Part shown: positions 14,058 to 22,753 of the stretch, piece after piece
Position numbering within the stretch: the first letter of the stretch is position 1
Layout of the letters: every line of letters begins with the position of its first letter
Assembly (NCBI GenBank): GCA_017552715.1
Contig: JAFZOW010000024.1
Span: forward strand, 1 to 41,499
DNA length: 41,499 nt
Direction: 5' to 3'
Source of the DNA: Lachnospiraceae bacterium
GTDB taxonomy: Bacteria; Bacillota; Clostridia; Lachnospirales; Lachnospiraceae
Notes under the pieces: generated by a model
The model's database searches: none
Seen by the model: the letters and a program-made list of their open reading frames with translations, nothing else
What the model was told of the DNA's origin: nothing
Made by a program: the position numbers and the translations under genes

Positions 14058-15209
14058 ATGAGCGAACTTAAAGAACAGGGCAATCTTGTCTTCGGCCTGG
14101 ATATAGGCACCCGCAGCATCGTGGGTACCGTAGGCTACCGGGAAGGAGACATCTTCACTGTAGTAGCACAGGCATCAAAGGAACACGAGACCCGGGCCAT
14201 GCTGGACGGACAGATCCACGATATCGGGCAGGTGGGTAATACCATCGGCGTGGTAAAGCGTGCCCTGGAGAAAAAGCTGGAACTCAAGCTCACGGATGTT
14301 TGTATCGCCGCCGCCGGCCGGGTGCTGGAGACGGTAGAGGTACATATTGACTGGGAGCTGGAGAAGGAAAAGGAGATCAACGCCGAGGATGTGGCACACC
14401 TCACCTCTATGGGTATAGAAAAAGCTTATGCCCAGTTCACAGAGAAGAACACCTCGGATCTGCATTTTTATTGTGTCGGTAATTCCGTAGTACGTTATTT
14501 TCTTAACGGCTACCCCATCGGAAACCTGGAAAACCACAAAGCACGCAGCGTAGGAGCGGATATCATCGCCACCTTCCTGCCGGATGAAGTGGTGGACGGC
14601 CTTTACAAGGCAGTGGAACTGGCAGGCCTGCGGGTAGTGAACATGACTCTGGAGCCTATAGCCGCCATTTCCGTAGCCATACCCGAGATGTACCGCATGC
14701 TAAATATCGGTCTGGTGGATGTGGGTGCCGGTACTTCCGATATCTGCATCACAAGGGACGGATGCATCGTGGCCTACGGCATGATCCCCTGCGCCGGCGA
14801 TTCCCTTACGGAGGCCGTGGCAAGGGCCTGTCTGGTGGATTTCAATACGGCAGAGCAGATCAAGCGCGGTATCGAAGATAAGGACTGCGTCGAATACAAG
14901 GATATCATGGGCCTGCCCCAGAAGATCGAAAAGAAGAAGGTGCTGGAGATCCTGGATGCCCAGCTGGAAGAGATGACCGCGCAGGTAGCGGACAAGTTCA
15001 AGGAGCTGAACGGCGGAAAGGCCGTGAGCGCCGTATTCGTTGTAGGCGGAGGCGGACGCATCGAAGGCTACACCAGCAAACTTTCGGAGCATCTCGGCAT
15101 ACTCTCGGAACGTGTTGCGGTCCGGGGCGAAGAGGTGATGAGCAAGATCCGCTTTAAGGAAGAGGATGTGAAAAAAGATTCCCTTCTTGTGACCCCCATC
15201 GGTATCTGA
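14058..15209 (+). CDS. FtsA-like actin-fold cell division protein, N-terminal part ending at an in-frame TGA
   Basis: These 383 residues form an FtsA/Hsp70-type ATPase domain. Phosphate 1 is VFGLDIGTRSIVG near the start, phosphate 2 is LVDVGAGTSDICI near residues 222-234, and the adenosine motif is FVVGGGGRIEG near 330-340. In related clostridial proteins, as I recall them, the chain continues without a break into a C-terminal extension. Here the frame meets TGA at 15207-15209 and then continues open, in the same frame, for another 333 codons. ATG 14058 is preferred over ATG 14040, which overlaps the previous stop, because AAGGGGA precedes it. It may help tether or organise division proteins, but which step is unknown. 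Read as a broken gene, a readthrough gene or a truncated functional protein. Confidence 0.8.
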   Translation: MSELKEQGNLVFGLDIGTRSIVGTVGYREGDIFTVVAQASKEHETRAMLDGQIHDIGQVGNTIGVVKRALEKKLELKLTDVCIAAAGRVLETVEVHIDWELEKEKEINAEDVAHLTSMGIEKAYAQFTEKNTSDLHFYCVGNSVVRYFLNGYPIGNLENHKARSVGADIIATFLPDEVVDGLYKAVELAGLRVVNMTLEPIAAISVAIPEMYRMLNIGLVDVGAGTSDICITRDGCIVAYGMIPCAGDSLTEAVARACLVDFNTAEQIKRGIEDKDCVEYKDIMGLPQKIEKKKVLEILDAQLEEMTAQVADKFKELNGGKAVSAVFVVGGGGRIEGYTSKLSEHLGILSERVAVRGEEVMSKIRFKEEDVKKDSLLVTPIGI

Positions 15210-16208
15210 CTGAATTATTACGAACAGAGCAACAATTTTATTTATGTGAGCTTTAACGAAGAGCATATTAAGATCTACGACAGCGGCAACCTTTCCGTTG
15301 TGGATGCGGCCATGCATGCCAGCTTCCCCAATGAAGGGATCTTCCCCCGCCGGGGGCCCGAGATCAATTATACCATCAACGGCCGTAAGGCCATGAAGAG
15401 GGGCAGCCTGGGTGAGCCCGCCCGTATCAGCTTAAACGGCGAGCCTGCGGATATGCATACTCCCATACGCGCCAATGATGTGATCGTGGTGGAAGAATCC
15501 ACTACGGGAGAAGCGGCAAAGCTCCTTATCAGCGAACTGCCGGAATACAAGTCCATGATCGCCATAAAGGCCAACGACAGCAGGATACTGCTGCCCCGTA
15601 TCGCCACCGTTAACGGCGAGCCTAAGACCGAGTATTACGAAGTACAGGATGGCGATGAAATCGTCATGCGCGATTATTATACGGTACGCGAGGTAAGGGA
15701 ATTCATGGACGTGCTGCTGGATAAAGGCAGCGAGGTACTGGTGAATAACGAAGTCGCAGACGACGACACAAAGGTATACGAAAACTTTACCATCAAGTGG
15801 GGTCTGCTGGCCGAAAAAGCCCTCCAGGAACAGAGAGAGCGTAAAGAAGCCGCAGAAAGCGCCGAAACAGACGAGGATGCCGGAGAAGAAGCCAAAAGCG
15901 CCGGCACAGCAGCCGGACTGGAAGCTGTAAGCTTTGATGAGCTGCCGGAGGATGACGGGAGTTACGTTCCTTCCGAAAGCGCTGCTTCTTCCGGTCCCGT
16001 AAAAGAGCTTCAGGTATCCGTAAACGGAAGCACGGTGACCCTTAGCGGCAAGCCGGAATATGTATTTGTAGACGTATTCGACTTTATCGATTTTGACTTG
16101 ACCAGCGTGAAGGGAAAACAGCTGATCACGGAACTGAACGGACACAAGGCGGAATATATGGAAACCATACGCGGCGGAGACGAGATCACGATCCGCTGGG
16201 AAGGATAA
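15210..16208 (+). pseudogene. C-terminal part of the FtsA-like protein, in frame after the TGA, without its own start
   Basis: This 332-codon stretch continues the reading frame of the FtsA-like gene. It opens with LNYYEQSNNFIYVSFNEEHI and holds two or three beta-grasp-like units ending in 'NGEP...DGDEIVM' or 'NGHK...GGDEITI', separated by an acidic linker rich in Glu and Ala at about 15830-15990. The first possible start codon, GTG 15246, has no Shine-Dalgarno site (AACAATTTTATTT precedes it), so independent translation is doubtful. The frame contains no further disruption, which suggests either a very recent nonsense change, a sequencing error, or real use of the TGA as a sense codon. The gene for the WalJ-like hydrolase follows after seven bases. 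Confidence 0.65.
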
Positions 16209-16215
16209 GCACAGC

Positions 16216-17013
16216 ATGAGGATGATGAGCATCGCCAGCGGTTCCTCCGGTAACGCCATCCTGGTGGGTACGGAAACGACACAGCTTCTGGTGGATGCAG
16301 GCATCAGCGCAAAACGCATACTGGAAGGCCTGGAAAGAGCCCAGCTTTCCGGTGAGGATCTGGACGGCATACTCGTTACCCATGAGCATGCGGATCATAT
16401 CGGAGGACTGGGAGTCATGATGAGGAAATTCCATCTCCCGGTCTATGCCACAGCCCTTACCATCGAGGCCATCAAAAATGACCGGCGGCTGGGGCAGGTG
16501 GATAAGGATTCTTTTATAGCCATCAATTGTGATGAGCCTTTTTCGGTAAAAGATCTGCGCATCGATCCCATGCATATCTCCCATGACGCTGCCGATCCGG
16601 TAGCCTACCGTTTCCGTTACGGCGGGAAGAAGGCCGCTGTTGTAACGGATCTGGGAGTATACGACGATTATACCATTCAGGGACTGCAGGGACTTTCGGC
16701 GGTCTTTCTGGAGGCCAATCATGATATACGCATGCTGCAGACAGGGCCTTATCCCTATCCCCTGAAGCAGCGCATCCTGGGAAAACGGGGGCATCTTTCA
16801 AATGAAGCTTCCGGACGGCTTCTCAGCAGTATCCTGAGCGATAAGATGCAGTATATATACCTAAGCCATCTGAGCCACGAGAACAATCTGCCGGAACTTG
16901 CATACGAAGCGGTACGGCTGGAAGTGGAGATGAGCGATACACAGTGGCATGGGGATGATTTTCCCATCCGCATCGCAAAACGGGGCGAACCCTCGGAGTG
17001 CATAGAATTCTAA
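16216..17013 (+). CDS. MBL-fold metallohydrolase, WalJ/YycJ family
   Basis: This 265-residue protein has the metallo-beta-lactamase fold, with the metal-binding motif H56-E-H58-A-D60-H61 and an N-terminal SIASGSSGNA stretch typical of the YycJ/WalJ/VicX group. The later 'LSHLSHENN' segment near 215-225 carries further metal ligands. In Bacillus and streptococci the family is linked with the WalRK two-component system and DNA repair or cell wall upkeep; there is no WalRK here, so its job in this organism is open. The start at 16216 has GGAAGGA about ten bases before it. It lies between the FtsA-like gene and the ACT-domain gene, probably in one operon. Confidence 0.9.
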   Translation: MRMMSIASGSSGNAILVGTETTQLLVDAGISAKRILEGLERAQLSGEDLDGILVTHEHADHIGGLGVMMRKFHLPVYATALTIEAIKNDRRLGQVDKDSFIAINCDEPFSVKDLRIDPMHISHDAADPVAYRFRYGGKKAAVVTDLGVYDDYTIQGLQGLSAVFLEANHDIRMLQTGPYPYPLKQRILGKRGHLSNEASGRLLSSILSDKMQYIYLSHLSHENNLPELAYEAVRLEVEMSDTQWHGDDFPIRIAKRGEPSECIEF

Positions 17014-17028
17014 AAGCAGGAGGAGCTT

Positions 17029-17301
17029 ATGAAAAAAACGATCATCACGGTAGTCGGAAAGGACACGGTAGGCATCATTGCCAAAGTATGTACTTATCTG
17101 GCCAATAACCGTGTTAATATCCTGGACATCTCCCAGACCATAGTCCAGGAATACTTTAATATGATGATGATCGCCGATCTGTCGGCGGCAGAAAAGCCTT
17201 TTGACACCATCGCGGACGAGCTTGCCCAGATCGGTGAAGAGATCGGCGTGATCGTCAAGTGCCAGAGAGAAGAGATCTTCGACTCCATGCACCGGATATA
17301 A
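17029..17301 (+). CDS. ACT-domain protein (UPF0237)
   Basis: This 90-residue protein is almost entirely one ACT domain, a small amino-acid-binding regulatory fold. It starts with the typical ITVVGKDTVGIIAKV and continues with the ILDISQTIVQEYFNM segment. It belongs to the UPF0237 group, which is often encoded directly before a PFL/UPF0210 protein, as here (31 bases apart). The pair is widely conserved in anaerobic Firmicutes and in some other bacteria and archaea, but no reaction is established. The ligand could be an amino acid; this is inference from the fold. AGGAGG precedes the start. Confidence 0.93.
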   Translation: MKKTIITVVGKDTVGIIAKVCTYLANNRVNILDISQTIVQEYFNMMMIADLSAAEKPFDTIADELAQIGEEIGVIVKCQREEIFDSMHRI

Positions 17302-17332
17302 GTCGCAGTCATTTTTAAGGTAGGAGTGAGAG

Positions 17333-18697
17333 ATGATCAATATACATGAGGTCGTAGAGACCAATGAGATGATCGAAAAGGAAAACCTGGATGTACGTAC
17401 CATAACGCTGGGGATCAGCCTGCTTGACTGCATTGATTCCGATCTGGAACGATGCAGGGAAAAGATCAGCGAGCGTATCATTTCCAGGGCAAAAGATCTT
17501 GTGCGTACGGGGCGCGAGATCGAAAAGAAATATGCCATACCCATCGTTAACAAGCGCATCTCCGTAACCCCCATGTCACTGATCGGAGCCGCCTGCTGCA
17601 AAAGCATCGAGGATTATGTAGAGCTGGCCCGTACTCTGGACAATGCGGCAAAGACCGTTGGAGTCAATTTTCTCGGTGGTTTTTCCGCAATGGTAAGCAA
17701 GGGGATGACCTCTTCCGACGAGCTGCTGATCCGTTCCATTCCGGCAGCCCTGGCTGCTACGGACCGCGTATGTTCCTCGGTCAATCTTGCCAGCACACGC
17801 ACCGGGATCAATATGGATGCGGTGGCCCTTATGGGAAAGATCATTAAAGAGACTGCCGAAGCTACCGCAGACAAGGATTCTCTGGGCTGTGCCAAGCTGG
17901 TGGTATTCTGCAATGCTCCCGACGACAATCCCTTTATGGCCGGAGCTTTTCACGGAATTACGGAAGCGGATGCCATCATCAACGTGGGGGTCAGCGGTCC
18001 CGGCGTGGTAAAGACCGCGCTGGAAAGTGTTCGCGGAGAAAACTTTGAAGTGCTCTGCGAGACAATAAAAAAGACGGCCTTCAAGGTTACCCGCGTAGGA
18101 CAGCTGGTAGCCAGGGAAGCTTCCCGTATGCTGGATGTTCCTTTCGGCATCGTGGATCTTAGCCTTGCACCTACTCCCGCAGTGGGTGATTCCGTTGCGG
18201 ATATCTTAAAAGCCATGGGTCTGGAACAGCCCGGAGCCCCCGGGACTACCGCAGCCCTTGCTCTTTTAAACGATCAGGTGAAAAAGGGCGGTGTGATGGC
18301 TTCTTCCTATGTGGGAGGCTTAAGCGGTGCCTTTATCCCCGTCAGCGAGGATCAGGGCATGATCGAAGCTGTGGAATGCGGCGCTCTTACACTGGAAAAA
18401 CTTGAGGCCATGACCTGCGTATGCTCTGTGGGGCTGGATATGATCGCCATACCCGGAGATACCCCCGCATCCACCATAAGCGGTATCATCGCAGACGAAA
18501 TGGCTCTGGGTATGGTAAACCAGAAGACCACCGCAGTGCGTCTGATCCCGGCTGCCGGCAAATCCGTAGGGGACAGGGTGGAATTCGGCGGACTTTTGGG
18601 TTATGCCCCCATCATGCCCGTAAACACATTTTCCTGCGGGGAATTTGTTTCCCGGGGAGGGCGTATCCCCGCGCCCATACACAGTTTTAAGAACTAG
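17333..18697 (+). CDS. PFL family protein (UPF0210)
   Basis: This 454-residue protein belongs to UPF0210 (DUF711), annotated 'PFL family' because of its distant structural likeness to pyruvate formate-lyase. It begins with '[20 protein letters not shown]' and ends with the conserved [20 protein letters not shown] stretch. No glycyl-radical motif of the true PFL type is seen, so it should not be called a formate-lyase. The length agrees with the family. Its partner is the ACT protein just upstream, which may sense a ligand for it. Function unknown. Confidence 0.92.
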   Translation: MINIHEVVETNEMIEKENLDVRTITLGISLLDCIDSDLERCREKISERIISRAKDLVRTGREIEKKYAIPIVNKRISVTPMSLIGAACCKSIEDYVELARTLDNAAKTVGVNFLGGFSAMVSKGMTSSDELLIRSIPAALAATDRVCSSVNLASTRTGINMDAVALMGKIIKETAEATADKDSLGCAKLVVFCNAPDDNPFMAGAFHGITEADAIINVGVSGPGVVKTALESVRGENFEVLCETIKKTAFKVTRVGQLVAREASRMLDVPFGIVDLSLAPTPAVGDSVADILKAMGLEQPGAPGTTAALALLNDQVKKGGVMASSYVGGLSGAFIPVSEDQGMIEAVECGALTLEKLEAMTCVCSVGLDMIAIPGDTPASTISGIIADEMALGMVNQKTTAVRLIPAAGKSVGDRVEFGGLLGYAPIMPVNTFSCGEFVSRGGRIPAPIHSFKN

Positions 18698-18711
18698 GAT
18701 CACAAAGCTTA

Positions 18712-21700
18712 ATGATACGAAGGTTCAGGAAAAACGTAGCCTCACTGCTCATGCTGTTTCTCCTTTGCGGAGAGATAATGCCTCTTGCGGCCGCGGACCG
18801 GCCGGAGGATACTGCACAGCCGGCTGCCGGCGCAGAGGATGCCTTTTTCGAAGAGGAGAGCACGGAGACGGAAACGGCAGTGGGAGCCGTCACGGTTCCC
18901 AAGGCTTACTTTGCCGAGCAGTGGCCCGCAGTCACCGCAGAGGAAGCCGGCAATTTTGCGGATGATGTAAACGATATCTTCGATGAAGATCCTTCGGATT
19001 GTGAGGAAAGATGTACCCTGGCTCCGGAAGGCGCAAGCGCATCGGATCGCGCTTATCCTTACCCCAGCAGCAGCGAAGATCGTATACTGGAACATATCTG
19101 CGATAACTATCCCCAGCCTTCGGCACAGGACAAATACGGTATTTCCTGGGCAGGAGCCGCTACGGCACTGGCCGGGATCTATATGGCCGGTCACGGGATG
19201 GCTGACAGCAGCATTGATCTGAGCGAGCTGCATACGGCCTGGTGGTCTTACCATACCGGAACTTCATCGCTTGAAAACTTTACAACCGGCGATAAGGTGA
19301 ATTTCACCGCAGTTGCGGGCACAAGCAATTTCCTGAATGCGGGCGGCAACTTCCTTCATGCCTTTCAGACCTTTTACCAGCGCGGTGCCGCATCCGAAAA
19401 CGTTCTGCCCATAAGCGATGCTTCCCTGCTGGCTGCCGGCGGATCCGCTGCCGCATCCGGCGAACGGAATGTATGTGCACATCTTAAGACTTCCTGCCGC
19501 ATCAGTATAAGGAACAACAGCCGCCAGCTCAAAGGAGCCATCATCTCTTTCGGCGCCGCAGGCGCAGGGCTCTGTGGGGACAGTGCTTATCTGAACGTCA
19601 GCAGCAACGCTTTCTACTGCAGCAGTGCCAGGGCAGCCGAACAGGCTGTGCTCATCCTGGGCTGGGATGACGATTTTCCCAAAGAATCCTTCGGAAATGA
19701 GGGCGATCCCCGTCCTTCCGTAAGCGGTGCATGGCTGGTACGCGACCTGACAAAGAGCGGAAATGCCCAGTTCTACTGGGTCTCCTATGAAGATAATTCC
19801 CTGACGGATGCCTGGGTCCTGGAGATGAGCGGGGACGAGTACGATAACCGCTATGATATGGATTCCCAGATCCACGGCCTGGGGGGATATTTCAACTCCG
19901 CCCGAGGCTATGCGAATATCTACACGGTATGCGGAGATTCCGGTGCGGGCTGTGAAGATCTGGAGGCTGTACGTTTCGAGATCGCGGCAGTACGCGGAAA
20001 GGGCGCCAAGTACACACTGCGCATCTACACGGACGTATATGGGGATATGCCCTTCCAGGGCAAGCTCGCCGCCGAGTACCGCGGCAGGCTTTGCTATGCC
20101 GGCGATTATACCGTAAAGCTGCCTTCGCCCCTTACGCTGCGTCGCGGCAGCCGCTTTTCCATAGTATTGGTCTTTGACCAGACCGGCTCCACCGTAACTC
20201 TGGAAAAAGCTATTTCCGCCAATTCCTGTATCTTTATGCGCCCCGGTTCCCAGGCCGGACAGAGCTTTGTTTCCACCGACGGACTCACCTTTTCGGATAT
20301 CAACGGCGAAAGCAACGATCACGGCAATCTTGTGATCTCGGCCCTTACCAACGACCGAAGCGATCTAAGCCACCCCAGCTATATGAGTGTGGATCCTGCC
20401 AGCCTGCTTTTCACCGAACCCTACGATGAAGAACACCTCAGTGCCACTGTATGGGACGAAGAGCTGAAGCCCATCGAGGAAGCCGGCGTCAGCTGGTATT
20501 CCGGTAACAGCAATGTGGCGGAAGTGGATGAAAACGGCCTTGTCACCGCCGTAAAGAACGGGAGCTGCTTTATCTATGCACGCTGTGAAGAACTGGAAGC
20601 GCACTGCATCGTTACCGTAAACATCCCCTACAGCCAGAGGGTGTTTGCGCCGAATGCGGATGTAAAAGAAGGACAGAGCATTCCCTGGAACGAAGAACTC
20701 CACTTAAAGAGTTTTACGGATGATGCGCAGATCTATTACACCCTGGACGGCAGTGAGCCCACAAGGGAGAGCAGCCGTTACAACTCGGGTATCCCCCTGC
20801 AGCGTGATATGACGGGGCAGAACGTCTGCCTTAAGGCCTTCGCAGTTGCGGAAGGCATGCAGGACAGCGAAGTGATGTGCGTCAATTTCCTCGTGGCAAA
20901 GCGGGGGAGCATACAGCTTTCTGCTTCTCCCAAAAACGAGATCATTTTAAGTGAAGAAGGCAATGTAACGTTAAACGCAGCCCTTTTCACCGACGGAGCG
21001 CCGGCTCTTCCTCAGAACGGCTTTCACTTTGAGGTGTCGGATCCCGCTGTCATACTTTTAGGGAAGCAGGAAGGCGGAAAGATCGCCCTCATCGGATTGA
21101 AGAACGGATCGTGCATGGTCAATGTATCCGCTTCCAATATCCTGGGAGAGGAACTGCACGCTTCCGTAAGCATAAGCGTGAACATCCCCAAAACAGCAGT
21201 TCCCCGCAGCGATACGCCTGACGGCACAACCCTTTCCGTCGGAGACGTGATCCGTTTCACCTCGGATACACCGGGGGCAAAGATCTATTGCACCGTAGAC
21301 GGCACCGTTCCTTCCACAGCTTCCATCGAATGCGTGAGCGGCTGTTTTGCCATCGGAAGCTCCCTGGCCGGAAAACGCTTCACTCTGCAGGTGGCTGCCA
21401 TACGCGAAGGCCGTCTGCTGTTCAGCGATACCCTGCAGCTTCGGCTCAAGATACGCCGCGGTGATCATCCCGTGCATTCGGCTCTGGACCCTGTCCCTGT
21501 CCCTGTGGATAAAACAAAAGAAGACGGCAGCACCGTCAGTGCTTTATATCTCATAAAAGGACAGCGCTATGAAAGCGGTATGAAGGGCCTGGTCAGTTCG
21601 GACAAAAAGGCCGCCAAAAGCACCAAAAGCGGGCGTATCCTTGCAGCCGGTCCCGGAAGGGCACAGATCCGTCAAAAAGACGGAGAAGAAGTCCTTTATG

Positions 21701-22743
21701 AAGTGACGGTGATACAACCGCTTCTCAGTGATAAAAACATACGTCTGGCTACAGGGGAGAGTTACAGGATTTCCCTGCTGCGGCAGCTGAAGGAGGGCCA
21801 GGAGATCCTGGACCTTTCGGCGGATTATCCGGATATCTACTGGTACTCTACCAACGAAGAAGTGGCCAGGGTGACGGACGGTTTTGTTACAGCCATAGCC
21901 AAAGGCAGCTGCAGGATCTGCGCCTGCATAAACGGCAAGACCTTACAGGCAAAGCTGAGCGTAAAGGATATCCGTTCCTACGGAAAGCTTTCGGACGGTG
22001 ACTGCATCTCCCTGAACGCCCTGCAGAGCCTGCAGCTTAAAACAACAGACTTTAAGATCTCCGGAGCCCGCTGGAGCGGTGAGAATATGCGCAGCGTTTC
22101 CAATAATAAAGGAAAACTGCTGAGCCACGAAAATGATATCGTGCGCATCACTTCCGGAGGAAAGCTTACGGCCATCGGCTGCGGAAAGGTATATCTCACG
22201 GCTACGGATAAGTCGGATCCCGAAAAAACCTTTCACCTTACGGTGGATGTACAGGCTCCTCCGCAACGCGAGCTGTATATGACCCCCGGAGACAAGCGCA
22301 AGCTTTCGTTTTACGGAGTAAAACAGAATACCGCCCACTGGACTGTGATAGGAGACGAGAGCGTAGTGCTGCTTTCGGACCGCGGCAAGATCACCGCTCT
22401 TACAGAGGGTGAATGCGTTGTCAGCTGCAGCTGCGATCCCTACGGTACCGGCGGCTTTGTATGGCGGACCCGTGTGCATGTATGTTCTCCCGAGCTGAAA
22501 TGCGACAGCTGTCTTTTGAAGAAAGGGAAGAATTACAGCCTTAATATGAAGATGGGTGATGCCCCGCTGGAAGCCGAGTGGGAAAGAATGCTCCCGCAGG
22601 ATCCCCTGTGGAAGAGCAGCAGGCCTTCCGTGGCTTTTGTGGATGAGTACGGCTGCATTCACGCAAGAGGAAAGGGTAAAGCCGTGATCAGTGCAAGGAT
22701 ATGTAACAAAACCGTTAGCATCCGCGTAACGGTAGGGAAATAA
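18712..22743 (+). CDS. Large secreted protein with an inactive papain-like (C1) domain, lectin-like domain and Big/CHB modules
   Basis: This 1343-residue exported protein has a signal peptide (MIRRFRKNVASLLMLFLLCG). Residues about 125-370 match the clostridial C1A protease plus its insert: 'QDKYGISWAGAA', 'SSIDLSELH', 'NFLNAGGN', 'EQAVLILGWDD' and 'GAWLVRDLTKSG'. In active members these read GxCWA, NHAV..GWDD and VKNSWG. Here the catalytic Cys is Ser145, the His is Gln311 and the Asn is Asp345, so the domain should not cleave peptides. A lectin-like beta-sandwich follows (about 385-560), then alternating Big_2-type Ig modules (for example 565-640 and the C-terminus) and two chitobiase-C-terminal-like units ('AQIYYTLDGSEPT', 'AKIYCTVDGTVPS'). 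It is probably a surface binding protein. No wall anchor is seen. The ribosome site is weak (AGGATC). Confidence 0.82.
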   Translation: MIRRFRKNVASLLMLFLLCGEIMPLAAADRPEDTAQPAAGAEDAFFEEESTETETAVGAVTVPKAYFAEQWPAVTAEEAGNFADDVNDIFDEDPSDCEERCTLAPEGASASDRAYPYPSSSEDRILEHICDNYPQPSAQDKYGISWAGAATALAGIYMAGHGMADSSIDLSELHTAWWSYHTGTSSLENFTTGDKVNFTAVAGTSNFLNAGGNFLHAFQTFYQRGAASENVLPISDASLLAAGGSAAASGERNVCAHLKTSCRISIRNNSRQLKGAIISFGAAGAGLCGDSAYLNVSSNAFYCSSARAAEQAVLILGWDDDFPKESFGNEGDPRPSVSGAWLVRDLTKSGNAQFYWVSYEDNSLTDAWVLEMSGDEYDNRYDMDSQIHGLGGYFNSARGYANIYTVCGDSGAGCEDLEAVRFEIAAVRGKGAKYTLRIYTDVYGDMPFQGKLAAEYRGRLCYAGDYTVKLPSPLTLRRGSRFSIVLVFDQTGSTVTLEKAISANSCIFMRPGSQAGQSFVSTDGLTFSDINGESNDHGNLVISALTNDRSDLSHPSYMSVDPASLLFTEPYDEEHLSATVWDEELKPIEEAGVSWYSGNSNVAEVDENGLVTAVKNGSCFIYARCEELEAHCIVTVNIPYSQRVFAPNADVKEGQSIPWNEELHLKSFTDDAQIYYTLDGSEPTRESSRYNSGIPLQRDMTGQNVCLKAFAVAEGMQDSEVMCVNFLVAKRGSIQLSASPKNEIILSEEGNVTLNAALFTDGAPALPQNGFHFEVSDPAVILLGKQEGGKIALIGLKNGSCMVNVSASNILGEELHASVSISVNIPKTAVPRSDTPDGTTLSVGDVIRFTSDTPGAKIYCTVDGTVPSTASIECVSGCFAIGSSLAGKRFTLQVAAIREGRLLFSDTLQLRLKIRRGDHPVHSALDPVPVPVDKTKEDGSTVSALYLIKGQRYESGMKGLVSSDKKAAKSTKSGRILAAGPGRAQIRQKDGEEVLYEVTVIQPLLSDKNIRLATGESYRISLLRQLKEGQEILDLSADYPDIYWYSTNEEVARVTDGFVTAIAKGSCRICACINGKTLQAKLSVKDIRSYGKLSDGDCISLNALQSLQLKTTDFKISGARWSGENMRSVSNNKGKLLSHENDIVRITSGGKLTAIGCGKVYLTATDKSDPEKTFHLTVDVQAPPQRELYMTPGDKRKLSFYGVKQNTAHWTVIGDESVVLLSDRGKITALTEGECVVSCSCDPYGTGGFVWRTRVHVCSPELKCDSCLLKKGKNYSLNMKMGDAPLEAEWERMLPQDPLWKSSRPSVAFVDEYGCIHARGKGKAVISARICNKTVSIRVTVGK

Positions 22744-22753
22744 AGGAGGAGTT

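Noticed and set aside
15207-15260. Selenocysteine at the TGA of the FtsA-like gene
   Set aside because: A bacterial SECIS hairpin should lie directly after the TGA; the following 40 bases are A/T-rich with no convincing stem-loop, and FtsA-type proteins have no known redox role.
15246-16208. Independent gene starting at GTG 15246
   Set aside because: No Shine-Dalgarno site, same frame as the FtsA-like gene, and sequence typical of that protein's C-terminal extension begins upstream of the GTG.
17333-18697. Pyruvate formate-lyase
   Set aside because: No glycyl-radical motif or adjacent active-site cysteines; it fits UPF0210 instead.
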